Shown here in pieces: positions 17,915 to 25,093 of a stretch of 64,000 nt of DNA. Position 1 is the stretch's first letter, and every line of letters starts with the position of its first letter. A program made the position numbers and the translations under genes. The stretch spans positions 62,001-126,000 of the forward strand of contig JAJYTF010000003.1 of the NCBI GenBank assembly GCA_021793155.1. The letters are read 5' to 3'. The notes beneath the pieces are model-generated. The model worked only from the letters and a program-made list of their open reading frames with translations, had not been told where the DNA came from and made no database searches. The stretch is from Pseudomonadota bacterium. Lineage in GTDB: Bacteria > Pseudomonadota > Alphaproteobacteria > Rhodospirillales > Magnetospirillaceae.

Positions 17915-18056
17915 CTAAAGCATCGTGCGTCAAATCTGACGCACGATGCTTTAGGCGGCCATTGAGGCCGCGGCCAAGCACGCGGATGCGTGCGCCCGGC
18001 GAGGGCTAACAAAACAAGTTAGAGCGTGATGCAGATTTTATGCATCACACTCTAAC
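17915..18056. repeat. Hairpin-core-hairpin element (copy 2 of family II)
   Basis: Left hairpin with perfect 18-bp arms at 17915-17932 and 17937-17954 (CTAAAGCATCGTGCGTCA). The core at 17955-18006 has GGCCATTGAGGC, GCGGCCAAG and GCCCGGCGAGGGC, aligning with the core half of the element at 1973-2195. The right hairpin has 16-base arms at 18018-18033 and 18041-18056 with one mismatch, ending CTCTAAC. It sits inside the integrative element, between int and the HTH gene, so the repeat is mobile or was carried along. Confidence 0.82.
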
Positions 18057-18063
18057 GACGACG

Positions 18064-18375
18064 TCATGCATTGGCAGCACGACGGGCGATTCGTTCGGCG
18101 ACCGTCGGACGTCCGCGCTTCTTGGTCACCAGTGGGGACATTCCCTGTCCAGCGAGACCGCGAATCCACTCAGGTAAACGGTCGGCGATGATATAGACCG
18201 CCGAGCCGATATACAGGTGGGGCGGCGGGTCCGGGATGTTCTTCGGCCGCTTGTCCGCCTTCATGAAGGACTTCCGAATCAGCGATGCGGGCAATCCGGT
18301 GATGCGCGCCGCTTCCGGCACCCGGACAAGGTAGGGCGTCGTCCGGTCGACGGACAGCCCGGCGGCATCGGGCAT
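18064..18375 (-). CDS. Small predicted DNA-binding protein (excisionase/AlpA-like)
   Basis: About 103 residues. The segment LVRVPEAARITGLPASLIRKSFM looks like a winged-helix/MerR-like helix-turn-helix of the kind seen in excisionases and AlpA regulators, and the tail ends in a basic block (TKKRGRPTVAERIARRAA) resembling an AT-hook. The ATG at 18375 has AAAGGA about five bases upstream. It is encoded opposite to int and faces the iteron-like array on its 5' side, so it is a good candidate for binding that array or directing excision. Assignment is by fold resemblance only. Confidence 0.6.
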   Translation of the reverse strand: MPDAAGLSVDRTTPYLVRVPEAARITGLPASLIRKSFMKADKRPKNIPDPPPHLYIGSAVYIIADRLPEWIRGLAGQGMSPLVTKKRGRPTVAERIARRAANA

Positions 18376-18940
18376 CGATCCTTTCACTGGTCCGGCGGCG
18401 CCCGGCGCCGCAGGTGCCAATGTGATGGCGCTTTTCCTGATTGCCTTCGATCCCTTGGCAGAGAAGTCCCTTCGGCTGTCGCGAACCGAGCAAGACGTCG
18501 CGTAGATCGGCGCGAACGGGATTTCCCTTTGGTGGTCGTATGGCGTCTGACAGCCGTGGGTGGAGTGGTGCGATGTCGCCGGCCATAGGCGCGCCATCAC
18601 CTCCGACCAGCCCATTTTCGGTCTCGGATGAGCGGATCCGGTCAAAATCAAGCCCGAAAAGCAGGGCAAAAAAGGGCCCTCCGCACGAAGGGTGCATTGG
18701 TGTATGGAAACCCGTTTCTGTGGACGATTTGTAGGCCGAGCATGGCCGCCAGGCTGACCGAGCGTGGACGAAACGTTGACCGAGCGTGGACGGATTACGG
18801 GCCGACCGCGGACGAACAACTGCCCCAGGGTAGATGTTTGGTCGGCCAGACGTGGATGCAGGTTCCGTGGAGAGGGACGTGAATGCGACCGCCGATAGCG
18901 ACAGTTTCCCGTTCGCGCCGAACCTCTGGATGCTGTCCGC
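18376..18940. other. Control region of the element: 565 bp without a supported gene
   Basis: Lies between two divergent starts (HTH gene at 18375 and the small gene at 18941). Its only clear structure is the 22-bp phased array at 18711-18886. Open frames on both strands here have no family signature or ribosome site. I infer a regulatory or origin-like segment of the island. Confidence 0.5.
18733..18864 (+). repeat. Phased 22-bp iteron-like array
   Basis: The 16-base word TGACCGAGCGTGGACG occurs exactly at 18755 and 18777, 22 bp apart. Units at the same 22-bp phase continue on both sides with decay: 18733 (12 of 16 matches), 18799 (12), 18821 (11) and 18843 (10); 18711 keeps only the last seven bases. 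Two helical turns of spacing place each site on the same DNA face, as in plasmid iterons or operator arrays. Counts are by eye. Confidence 0.75.
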
Positions 18941-19282
18941 ATGAAACATCCAAAATCGCGGACCCTCGCCGCCGTCATCGAGGAGTGGAGCAAGCCGACG
19001 AAGACGACCAAGGCCGAACAGGCCTTCTTCGCCTGGCTAAGTGATTACCCTCACAACTCAAGGGAAGCGGTGTACTGCTGGCTGTGGGACAACCACGCCG
19101 AAGTGACCCGCCTATTGACCGAATGGCAGCCCACCTGGGAGACCATCGCGGTGATCATGACCGAGGACGGGATCCTAGGGGCCAGGGGCGCGCCGCCGAC
19201 AGGCAACGCCGTGCGTCGGGTGTGGAAGCGGGTGTGCCGGGACAAGGAGGAACGGGATCGCTGGAAAGGGGTGAGCCCCTGA
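18941..19282 (+). CDS. Small protein of unknown function, element cargo
   Basis: About 113 residues, Trp-rich and basic at the C-terminus (VRRVWKRVCRDKEERDRWKG). The stretch TWETIAVIMTEDGILGARGAPPTGNAVRRVWKRV could form a helix-turn-helix, a pattern seen in small proteins of mobile elements, but I do not recognise a family. It begins just after the iteron-like array and reads toward the abiE pair. No good ribosome site is visible ahead of the ATG at 18941. Confidence 0.55.
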   Translation: MKHPKSRTLAAVIEEWSKPTKTTKAEQAFFAWLSDYPHNSREAVYCWLWDNHAEVTRLLTEWQPTWETIAVIMTEDGILGARGAPPTGNAVRRVWKRVCRDKEERDRWKGVSP

Positions 19283-19406
19283 GAACCGCTGAGCCTCATG
19301 AGGCGGCGATCCGCCAGAGATCGCCCAAAGCAGCCAAATTCGGGGTGTGGCCGACGATGACATGTCCGAGAATCAAATGACAACCTCCGGAAACCGCGTT
19401 CACAAA

Positions 19407-19423
19407 GTATCACAATGTGATAC
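19407..19423 (+). promoter_or_regulatory. Palindromic operator before abiEi
   Basis: GTATCACA and TGTGATAC form a perfect dyad with 8-bp arms and one central base, ending three bases before the abiEi ATG. AbiEi antitoxins are known to repress their own operon by binding inverted repeats in the promoter, so this is the expected target. Its closeness to the start also leaves no room for a ribosome site, hinting at a leaderless message. Confidence 0.72.
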
Positions 19424-19426
19424 CTT

Positions 19427-20236
19427 ATGCGTCTGATTTCGGAGACGCCTTTGTCGAAGGCTTTGAGCTACATCACCGACTTGGCCGCTCGTGGCCAGTA
19501 TCACTTCACGCCCACGGAAATGCGCCAGACCCTCGGCGTATCGCCGGCGGCCACGAAGCTTGCTCTGCTGCGCTTGGCCAAGCAGAGGCTGGTGGCGAGT
19601 CCGGCGCGCGGCTTCTACGTCATCGTCCCCCCCGAATATCGGCAACTCGGCTGCCTGCCGGCGGATCAATTCATTCCGGCGCTCATGGAACAGCAAGGGG
19701 TCGCTTACTATGCCGGCCTCCTTTCCGCGGCACAGTACCACGGCGCCGCTCACCAACGACCGCAGGAGTTCCAGGTCGTCGTCGCCAAGAACCGACGGCC
19801 GATCATCTGCGGCGCAATCCGTGTCGCCTTCATCGCGCGAAAGCGGATTGCCGCCGTTCCCGTCACAAGCGTCAACACGCCGCGCGGAACGCTTCGCCTA
19901 TCGACGGTCGAGGCAACGGCCATCGATCTGGTCGGCTACCAACGACATGCCGGTGGCCTTGACCAGGTTGCCACCATCCTTGCCGAATTGGCCGAACAGA
20001 TCGATCCAGAGCGGCTTGTAGCAGCAGCGAAAACTGCGCCCATCTCCTGGGCGCAGCGTCTTGGATACCTCCTCGAACTCGTCGGTGCCGCGCCGATCGC
20101 CGAGCCCCTCAAAGCCTATGTGCAAAAGACGGCGAAGGACATGACACCGCTTCTGCCCAGCGCTTCGCATGCGAACGCGCTGCGGAATAAAGATTGGCGG
20201 CTCGATATCAACACCGAAGTGGAGGCGGACACGTGA
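19427..20236 (+). CDS. abiEi: AbiEi-family type IV antitoxin
   Basis: About 269 residues. An N-terminal winged helix-turn-helix (about residues 10-70: AARGQYHFTPTEMRQTLGVSPAATKLAL, then RGFYVIVPPEYRQLG) is followed by the AbiEi C-terminal domain (QGVAYYAGLLSAAQYHGAAH, VNTPRGTLRLSTVEATAIDLVG). The family neutralises the AbiEii nucleotidyltransferase toxin and represses the operon. Its TGA overlaps the GTG of the toxin gene (GTGA). The bicistronic layout and the operator upstream strengthen the call. Confidence 0.88.
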   Translation: MRLISETPLSKALSYITDLAARGQYHFTPTEMRQTLGVSPAATKLALLRLAKQRLVASPARGFYVIVPPEYRQLGCLPADQFIPALMEQQGVAYYAGLLSAAQYHGAAHQRPQEFQVVVAKNRRPIICGAIRVAFIARKRIAAVPVTSVNTPRGTLRLSTVEATAIDLVGYQRHAGGLDQVATILAELAEQIDPERLVAAAKTAPISWAQRLGYLLELVGAAPIAEPLKAYVQKTAKDMTPLLPSASHANALRNKDWRLDINTEVEADT

Positions 20237-21048
20237 TACCGCGCGACCACATCACCGCGTGGCGCGCGCACGCGCCATGGGTTCAGGACTTCCAGGTCGA
20301 ACAGGATCTGGTCATCAGCCGCGCGCTTGCGGAAATTTTCTCGAATCCCCTCCTGCGGTCCTCATTGGCGTTCCGAGGCGGCACTGCGCTCTACAAACTC
20401 TTCATCAAGCCAGCGGCCCGGTATTCGGAAGACATCGACCTCGTGCAGGTGAGCGCCGAGCCGATCGGACCGGTCATGGATGCGCTGCGGGCCACCCTCG
20501 ATCCATGGCTCGGCAAATCACAATGGAAGCAGACAGAGGGGCGAGTGACCCTGAACTACCGGTTCGACTCTGAGGACATGCCGCCTGTGCGGCTGCGCCT
20601 CAAAGTCGAGATCAATTCGCGCGAGCACTTCACCTTGTTCGGCCGCACATCCGTTCCGTTTGCGGTGTCGTCGCGCTGGTTCACCGGCTCGGCGGAAATC
20701 GCCACCTTCCAAGTCGACGAACTGTTGGGAACCAAGCTGCGGGCGCTCTACCAACGGCGGAAAGGCCGCGATCTGTTCGACTTGGCGATCGCGTTGAAAA
20801 CGCCGGGCGTCAATCCGGCACGCATTGTCGAGGCCTTCCTCGGCTATATGGAGAAGGAAGACGCTCTCATTACCCGCGCCTTGTTCGAACGCAATCTGGC
20901 GGCCAAGCTGACCATACCGCAATTTGCCGCCGACATTGGCCCGATGCTGGCGCCCGGCTATGAATGGGACATGGACAAGGCGATGGACGAGGTTTCCTCT
21001 GGCCTGATAGCGCTGCTACCCGGCGAGCCGTGGAAACGAGACGCCTAG
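20233..21048 (+). CDS. abiEii: AbiEii/AbiGii-family nucleotidyltransferase toxin
   Basis: About 271 residues of the DUF1814 family. The nucleotidyltransferase motif is intact: FRGGTALYK (about residues 48-55), then RYSEDIDLV with the metal-binding D67 and D69. Downstream are VEINSREHF and DELLGTKLRALYQRRKGRDLFDL, typical of the family. Starts at GTG 20233 with GGAGG seven bases upstream, overlapping abiEi. Known members cause phage abortive infection by modifying tRNA; the target here is not known. Confidence 0.9.
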   Translation: MIPRDHITAWRAHAPWVQDFQVEQDLVISRALAEIFSNPLLRSSLAFRGGTALYKLFIKPAARYSEDIDLVQVSAEPIGPVMDALRATLDPWLGKSQWKQTEGRVTLNYRFDSEDMPPVRLRLKVEINSREHFTLFGRTSVPFAVSSRWFTGSAEIATFQVDELLGTKLRALYQRRKGRDLFDLAIALKTPGVNPARIVEAFLGYMEKEDALITRALFERNLAAKLTIPQFAADIGPMLAPGYEWDMDKAMDEVSSGLIALLPGEPWKRDA

Positions 21049-21097
21049 CTATTGGTCAAGATCTGATGTCGTGGAGGCCCGTAAGGGGCCGTTCCCC

Positions 21098-21171
21098 CTC
21101 CAATGAAATCAAGCCTTGAGCCCTACAGCCGAACGCCCAGCCGCCATCTTTGGCAGGATTTGGCACACTCG
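21098..21171 (+). repeat. Right-end copy of the tRNA-proximal segment (attR candidate plus int leader remnant)
   Basis: Collinear, gap-free 74-bp match to 16703-16776, strongest at its two ends (CTCCAATGAAATCAAGC and GATTTGGCACACTCG). It includes bases that lie between attL and int on the left side, so it is longer than an attachment core. It therefore looks like the left end of a second, related element whose integrase has been lost. Confidence 0.7.
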
Positions 21172-21340
21172 CCTCCAGGGTGATGACGGCGTCATGGCCT
21201 TCTCCGACCATGGCATCGAATGCCTCCGCAAATTGCGCACTATCCTACCGAGATCGACTTGGGAAATCGCGGGCACCACGCGCCTTGCCCAAGAGGACTT
21301 TAGACCGGATCGACAGCAAACACTTGAGCGCACAGGGCAT

Positions 21341-21695
21341 ATGGCACAGGCCGAGCAGTGCCTGCGCTCCTGCAAGCTGTTGCAGGAACACAGGGATACG
21401 AACGGGGCGGTCAACAGGCTGTAATTACGCACTGTTTCACGCAGCCTCGGCGGCACTCGACCACCGGGCCATCAAAATTCCAAAGACGCATTCCGGGTTG
21501 ATCTCGCGATTTGGCGCCACCTTCGTCAAGACCGGCGCCTTCCCGGCCGATCTGGGGAAATTGCTTAACCGGGTCGAGCATGAAAGGCTCCTGGCCGATT
21601 ACTCCGGAGACGAACCTGGTCTCGCTTTGCTCCCCGTTCTGATCACCCAAGCCGAGAGATTTCTGAAGGCGGTCGGGGAGCTGCCTGATACCTGA
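21341..21695 (+). pseudogene. Frameshifted HEPN-domain protein remnant
   Basis: One frame encodes MAQAEQCLRSCKLL then EHRDTNGAVNRL and stops at 21424; the next frame continues NYALFHAASAALDH, KTHSGLISRFGATFVKTG and LLNRVEHERLLADYSGDE. Together they reconstruct a HEPN protein of the UPF0332 type, with the break between about 21412 and 21425 in the conserved NRAYYA-like block. Such HEPN genes usually pair with a small MNT nucleotidyltransferase as toxin-antitoxin; no MNT gene is present. The true start may be a few codons upstream of 21341. Confidence 0.78.
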
Positions 21696-22038
21696 GATTT
21701 TCCACTTGAAGTGGCGTCATATGGGCAATTTCGCCCCACGCGGCGAACGCCGACGGGCAAGTATAGCGCCCCATCCACTGAGCAGGTGGCACGATGCTCT
21801 CGCGGGCGGCGAATGCGTTGTCACCTTAAAAGTATTTACATCTTTTTATTTGCGAGACAACCGGGATTTGAATAGCATCAATCCACGCTCGCCAAACAAC
21901 GGCGAACATTATCCCACAATCGCTGGCTCCGGATATAAACATCTTTACCACATTAACAGCGAATACAATTCACGACTGGAAAATGTAACATCTTTTACCA
22001 AATTGGTTTTCATACAGCTTCTGGTGACACCCAAAGGG
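21696..22038. other. AT-rich leader before the REC/HD-GYP gene
   Basis: 343 bp with clearly higher A+T than its neighbours, notably 21828-22020. The frame of the downstream gene is open through it, but the codons look non-coding and the receiver domain begins only at the ATG at 22039. It probably contains the promoter; I do not assign -35/-10 boxes. Confidence 0.45.
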
Positions 22039-23136
22039 ATGGATACGAAGCACCTGGTCGCAATCGTCGATACCAACAGCCGCCACCGGGACATGGTGGC
22101 GGAGGCGCTGTTGTCGTTCTATACGGTCCACGCTTACGCGAATCCGGCCAACGCCATGTCCGGCATGCTTCTCTCCCCACCCAAATTGATCCTTGTCGGG
22201 CAGCGGGTGGGTGCCGGCAACGGTGCTCACTTCATAAGGGAGCTGCGGAGAGAGAAATTCCTGTCGACAGCCCCCGTCATCTTCATCATCGACAACGAGG
22301 ATTTTCGCACCCTCGATACCATCCGCGACCTGGGGATCAAGGATTACTTGGTCAAACCGTACCATCGCAGTGCATTGATCAACGCCATATCCAAACAGCT
22401 CAATGGCCGCGTGGAACACTCGTGGCAGGACCTTCCACCGACACAACGGAAAGCCCTGCAAGGAACACTCAGCGCCTTCAACGGCATCGCGGACGATATT
22501 GCCAACGGCAACCCCCTTCCCTATGGCACGGTTTCCGATTCCTGTGACGCCATCGTGGAGGCGGTGAACAACGACGAGCTCGGCTCCCTGCTGCACCAGA
22601 TCAAGGACCACGACAATTTCACCTATGTCCATTCGCTGCGTTTTTCGGCCTTCATGTCCCTGTTCGGGAAGGCCATCGGGCTACCGAAGGAACAGCAGGT
22701 GGTGATCGCCAGCGGCGGCATGCTCCACGACATCGGCAAGATGACGATCCCCCGCGCCCTGTTGAACAAGGAAGGCGCCCTCAGCCCCGGCGAAACGAAG
22801 GTGATGCGCAACCATGTGACCACGTCGCAGAAGCTGTTGGCGGCCAGCACCCCCATTCCGAAAGGCGTCTCGACCATCGTCGGCGCACATCACGAAAGGC
22901 TGGACGGATCCGGCTATCCTTGCGGCCTGGCCGCGCCCGCCCTCAACCAACTGGCACGAATGGCGGCAATCATCGACGTGTTCTGCGCGTTGACCGATCG
23001 CCGCCCCTACAAGCGGACCGCCGCCGCCCATGTGGCCCTGGAAACCATGGCCACCGAAATGCAGCATCGGCTGGACCAGGAGCTGCTGGTCCGGTTCAAG
23101 GAAATCCTCCTCGACTCGGCCGAAATTGCGGCATAA
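22039..23136 (+). CDS. HD-GYP cyclic-di-GMP phosphodiesterase with degenerate receiver domain
   Basis: About 365 residues. Residues 1-120 have a response-regulator fold; the strand where the phospho-acceptor Asp should be reads LILVGQRV, with Gly54 in its place, while the switch lysine (K106 in YLVKPY) is kept. Residues 180-360 are an HD-GYP domain with HDIGK (from H230), HHERLDGSGYP and the surrounding metal ligands intact. It should hydrolyse c-di-GMP in the cytoplasm, probably without Asp phosphorylation. The start is the first ATG at the domain edge. Confidence 0.87.
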   Translation: MDTKHLVAIVDTNSRHRDMVAEALLSFYTVHAYANPANAMSGMLLSPPKLILVGQRVGAGNGAHFIRELRREKFLSTAPVIFIIDNEDFRTLDTIRDLGIKDYLVKPYHRSALINAISKQLNGRVEHSWQDLPPTQRKALQGTLSAFNGIADDIANGNPLPYGTVSDSCDAIVEAVNNDELGSLLHQIKDHDNFTYVHSLRFSAFMSLFGKAIGLPKEQQVVIASGGMLHDIGKMTIPRALLNKEGALSPGETKVMRNHVTTSQKLLAASTPIPKGVSTIVGAHHERLDGSGYPCGLAAPALNQLARMAAIIDVFCALTDRRPYKRTAAAHVALETMATEMQHRLDQELLVRFKEILLDSAEIAA

Positions 23137-23153
23137 ATGCCGCAAAATTCGGT

Positions 23154-23939
23154 CTAGCTTTCTATCGATGTGCCGGCATAGAAGCCTGGGCAATAGCAGG
23201 CGTTGGCACTCATCGTCGCCTCGCGCAGCCGTATCTGCAACTCTCGCACCTTCAGTTCGTTCTGCCGGTCGGCGCTTTGCTTGTCGATAACGCGCAGCGA
23301 ATACTCGTGCATGTTCTTCAGCATCAGATTCATATTCTCGTAGATCAGTTCGAGGCTGCGGTCAGCCTTGAAATGTTCGGTGCGGCCAGCAAGGAACTCG
23401 TTGTTGCCGTCAGCCAAGGCGATGAAGGCGAGGATCTGCTCGGTCAGCATCGAGATGACCCGCGCGATCAGCACGCTTTCATTGATGATCATCTGCTCGG
23501 TGTAGATGATCAGTTGCGAGACATAGACGATCCGGTCACCGAATTCCCCGATCTTATCGGCCATGAACAGAATGCGGTCGGCCATTTCGCCGATGCGGTC
23601 GGCCATGACCCCGATCTGCACAGCCATGAACAGGATGCGGTTGGCCATGGGCCCGACTTCCTCGCCCTTTGAGGCGAACTCGTAGCCCAACTCCATGCCG
23701 CGCGTGGCGAAGGCCGCCCCCAGGTCCATGCCGTGCTTGGCGAACTCATAGGCCAGCTTCAGCGCTTCCTCGGCGAAATGCTCCCATCCGCAGGCCTGCT
23801 CCATCGCCCCCGGAAGCAGGGACTGGGTCAGGACGCCGGCACGCTGGTGGCTGGCAGCCGACAGCCGGTGCATCTCAACAAGATGTTTGCGGAGATCCTC
23901 GACGAAGGTCATCGCCTTGCTTCGCAGGTCCTCGTCCAT
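23154..23939 (-). CDS. Heptad-repeat protein of unknown function
   Basis: About 261 residues with no recognised domain. The middle (about 100-170) is a run of seven-residue units: MANRILF, MAVQIGV, MADRIGE, MADRILF, MADKIGE, FGDRIVY, VSQLIIY and so on, a register expected for a long amphipathic helix or coiled coil. Around it are EEALKLAYEFAKHG and MELGYEFASKG repeats. The C-terminus is basic and then Cys/Tyr-rich. The ATG at 23939 has AAGGAG five bases upstream. It converges with the HD-GYP gene and is 31 bp from a CTAG repeat on its 5' side. Confidence 0.72.
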   Translation of the reverse strand: MDEDLRSKAMTFVEDLRKHLVEMHRLSAASHQRAGVLTQSLLPGAMEQACGWEHFAEEALKLAYEFAKHGMDLGAAFATRGMELGYEFASKGEEVGPMANRILFMAVQIGVMADRIGEMADRILFMADKIGEFGDRIVYVSQLIIYTEQMIINESVLIARVISMLTEQILAFIALADGNNEFLAGRTEHFKADRSLELIYENMNLMLKNMHEYSLRVIDKQSADRQNELKVRELQIRLREATMSANACYCPGFYAGTSIES

Positions 23940-23969
23940 GGTCACTCCTTCCCTTGCCGGCGACCGGCA

Positions 23970-24091
23970 CTAGTGGTGGAAATCTGGCAGGTGGCGTCCA
24001 CACCACGCGTCAGATTCCCACTATAATTCAATCATTTGACGGGCCGCTTCACCTGATGCTTGGGATCCAGGCGCCAGGATCGGACCACTAG
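23970..24091 (+). repeat. 122-bp CTAG-ended structured repeat (family I, copy A)
   Basis: Begins CTAGTGGTGGAAATCTG and ends GGATCGGACCACTAG. The left half folds as a stem (GTGGGAATCTGACG on the complement of one arm with its partner), followed by a conserved middle (AATTCAAT, GGGCCGC) and a right half with a second, weaker stem. Aligns end to end with the copies at 26060-26182 (inverted) and 45803-45925. The terminal CTAG provides the stop codon of the flagellin-like gene. Confidence 0.85.
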
Positions 24092-24990
24092 GTTTGCGTC
24101 GAGCCTGTCGCTTGGCTGTCGGTAGACGACGGAGTGGTCGCGGTCGCGCCGGTGCTCGTCGAGGGTGAACTGCCGGTATATTGAATCAGCTTCAGAAGCT
24201 GCCCGGTCAGCCGGCCCGCCTGCCCTTCCGCGGACAAGGCGGCGTCATTGATCACCTGCTGGGCGGCCAGCCTGGCCTTCGCCGCCGCCACGTCAACGTC
24301 AAGCAACGTCGCGGCCGCCGCCGTGGCGCTATTGGATCCGGCAGCCGCCAATTGGCCGAGGAAATCGAACTGCGATTGGTAGGCTTGAACCTGGGTTTGC
24401 TGCCCGGTGACACTTATGTATGCGGTGTTGATCTGCGTCACCGCCGACTGGGCGCTGGTCACTGAAGCCAGGGATGTTCCGGCCAGCAGGCTGCCGGCCG
24501 ACACGCTGGGTATGGCGACCGAGGTCGCGACACCGGTACCGCCGCCGATGGGAAAGGTGCTGTTGACGGTGAAGCTGCCCTGCAGCAAGGACTGGCCGGA
24601 ATAGGTTGTGCCGTTGACGATGCTGCTGAGCTGAGCCTGCAATTGGGTGAACTGGTTGGCCAGATCATTCCGATCCGCCGCCGTCAGCGTGGCCGAGGTC
24701 GCCTGCTGGGCGAAAGAGGCCATCCGCTGTAACACCGTCACAATCTGGGCGAGCGCGCTGTCGGCACTGCCAAGAATGGTCGACCCCTCTGACGAACTGG
24801 CCGACACCTGGTCGTAAATGGTCGCGCTGGTATTGAACTGGGTGCCGGCCGCCGCGCTTCCCATGTCGTGCGTGGGATTCGGCACCTTCCAGCCGCTGGC
24901 CAGTTGGGCGAGGATATGGGCGGTGCGCCGCAGATTGGCCTGCTGCGCATCGACCACCACCATGGATGAATTGACGGCAGGATTGGTCAC
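24088..24990 (-). CDS. Divergent flagellin with Ser/Thr-rich tail
   Basis: About 300 residues. The N-terminal flagellin D0/D1 helices are recognisable (SSMVVVDAQQANLRRTAHIL, then SADSALAQIVTVLQRM and NGTTYSGQSLLQG), as is the C-terminal helix (LDVDVAAAKARLAAQQVI to TGQLLKLIQ). Unlike typical flagellins the chain continues for about 30 Ser/Thr/Ala residues. The start is GTG at 24990 behind GGCGGAG. The TAG stop lies in the terminal CTAG of the 122-bp repeat, so the tail may have been set by repeat insertion. Confidence 0.8.
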   Translation of the reverse strand: MTNPAVNSSMVVVDAQQANLRRTAHILAQLASGWKVPNPTHDMGSAAAGTQFNTSATIYDQVSASSSEGSTILGSADSALAQIVTVLQRMASFAQQATSATLTAADRNDLANQFTQLQAQLSSIVNGTTYSGQSLLQGSFTVNSTFPIGGGTGVATSVAIPSVSAGSLLAGTSLASVTSAQSAVTQINTAYISVTGQQTQVQAYQSQFDFLGQLAAAGSNSATAAAATLLDVDVAAAKARLAAQQVINDAALSAEGQAGRLTGQLLKLIQYTGSSPSTSTGATATTPSSTDSQATGSTQT

Positions 24991-25093
24991 TTCGGCTCCG
25001 CCATCCTGCTGCCGCCCATTCCGGCATCGCAAAGATATTACGGTATTTCGCGCCGAATTGCGATAATCGGTCGAGGCCGGACTCTACCTTGAG

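Larger units (their letters stand above)
16703..21171. mobile_element. Integrative element inserted at the 3' end of tRNA-Gly
   Basis: Bounded on the left by tRNA-Gly and on the right by a 74-bp segment (21098-21171) collinear with 16703-16776: both begin CTCCAATRAAATYAAGC (15 of 17 identical) and, exactly 59 bases later, contain GATTTGGCACACTCG (15 of 15). Inside are a tyrosine recombinase, a HTH-like protein, an iteron-like array, a small unknown gene and an AbiE toxin-antitoxin pair. No transfer or replication protein gene is present, so it is a small integrative or satellite-like island and probably not self-transmissible. Confidence 0.82.

Noticed and set aside
18711-18886. Possible CRISPR array
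   Set aside because: The units are 22 bp long without spacers, and the repeats decay outward. No cas gene is near. The pattern fits iterons or operators.
18170-19011. Upstream extension of the HTH gene on the minus strand through the iteron region
   Set aside because: The extra sequence is a translation of the 22-bp repeats and has no ribosome site or family signature; the ATG at 18375 has a good one.
21109-21456. Minus-strand frame across the right element border
   Set aside because: It resembles the translation of the opposite strand at 16714-17274 only because the DNA segment is duplicated; neither is a gene.
21706-22038. N-terminal extension of the REC/HD-GYP protein
   Set aside because: The frame is open but AT-rich with poor codon use, and the receiver fold begins at residue 1 from the ATG at 22039.
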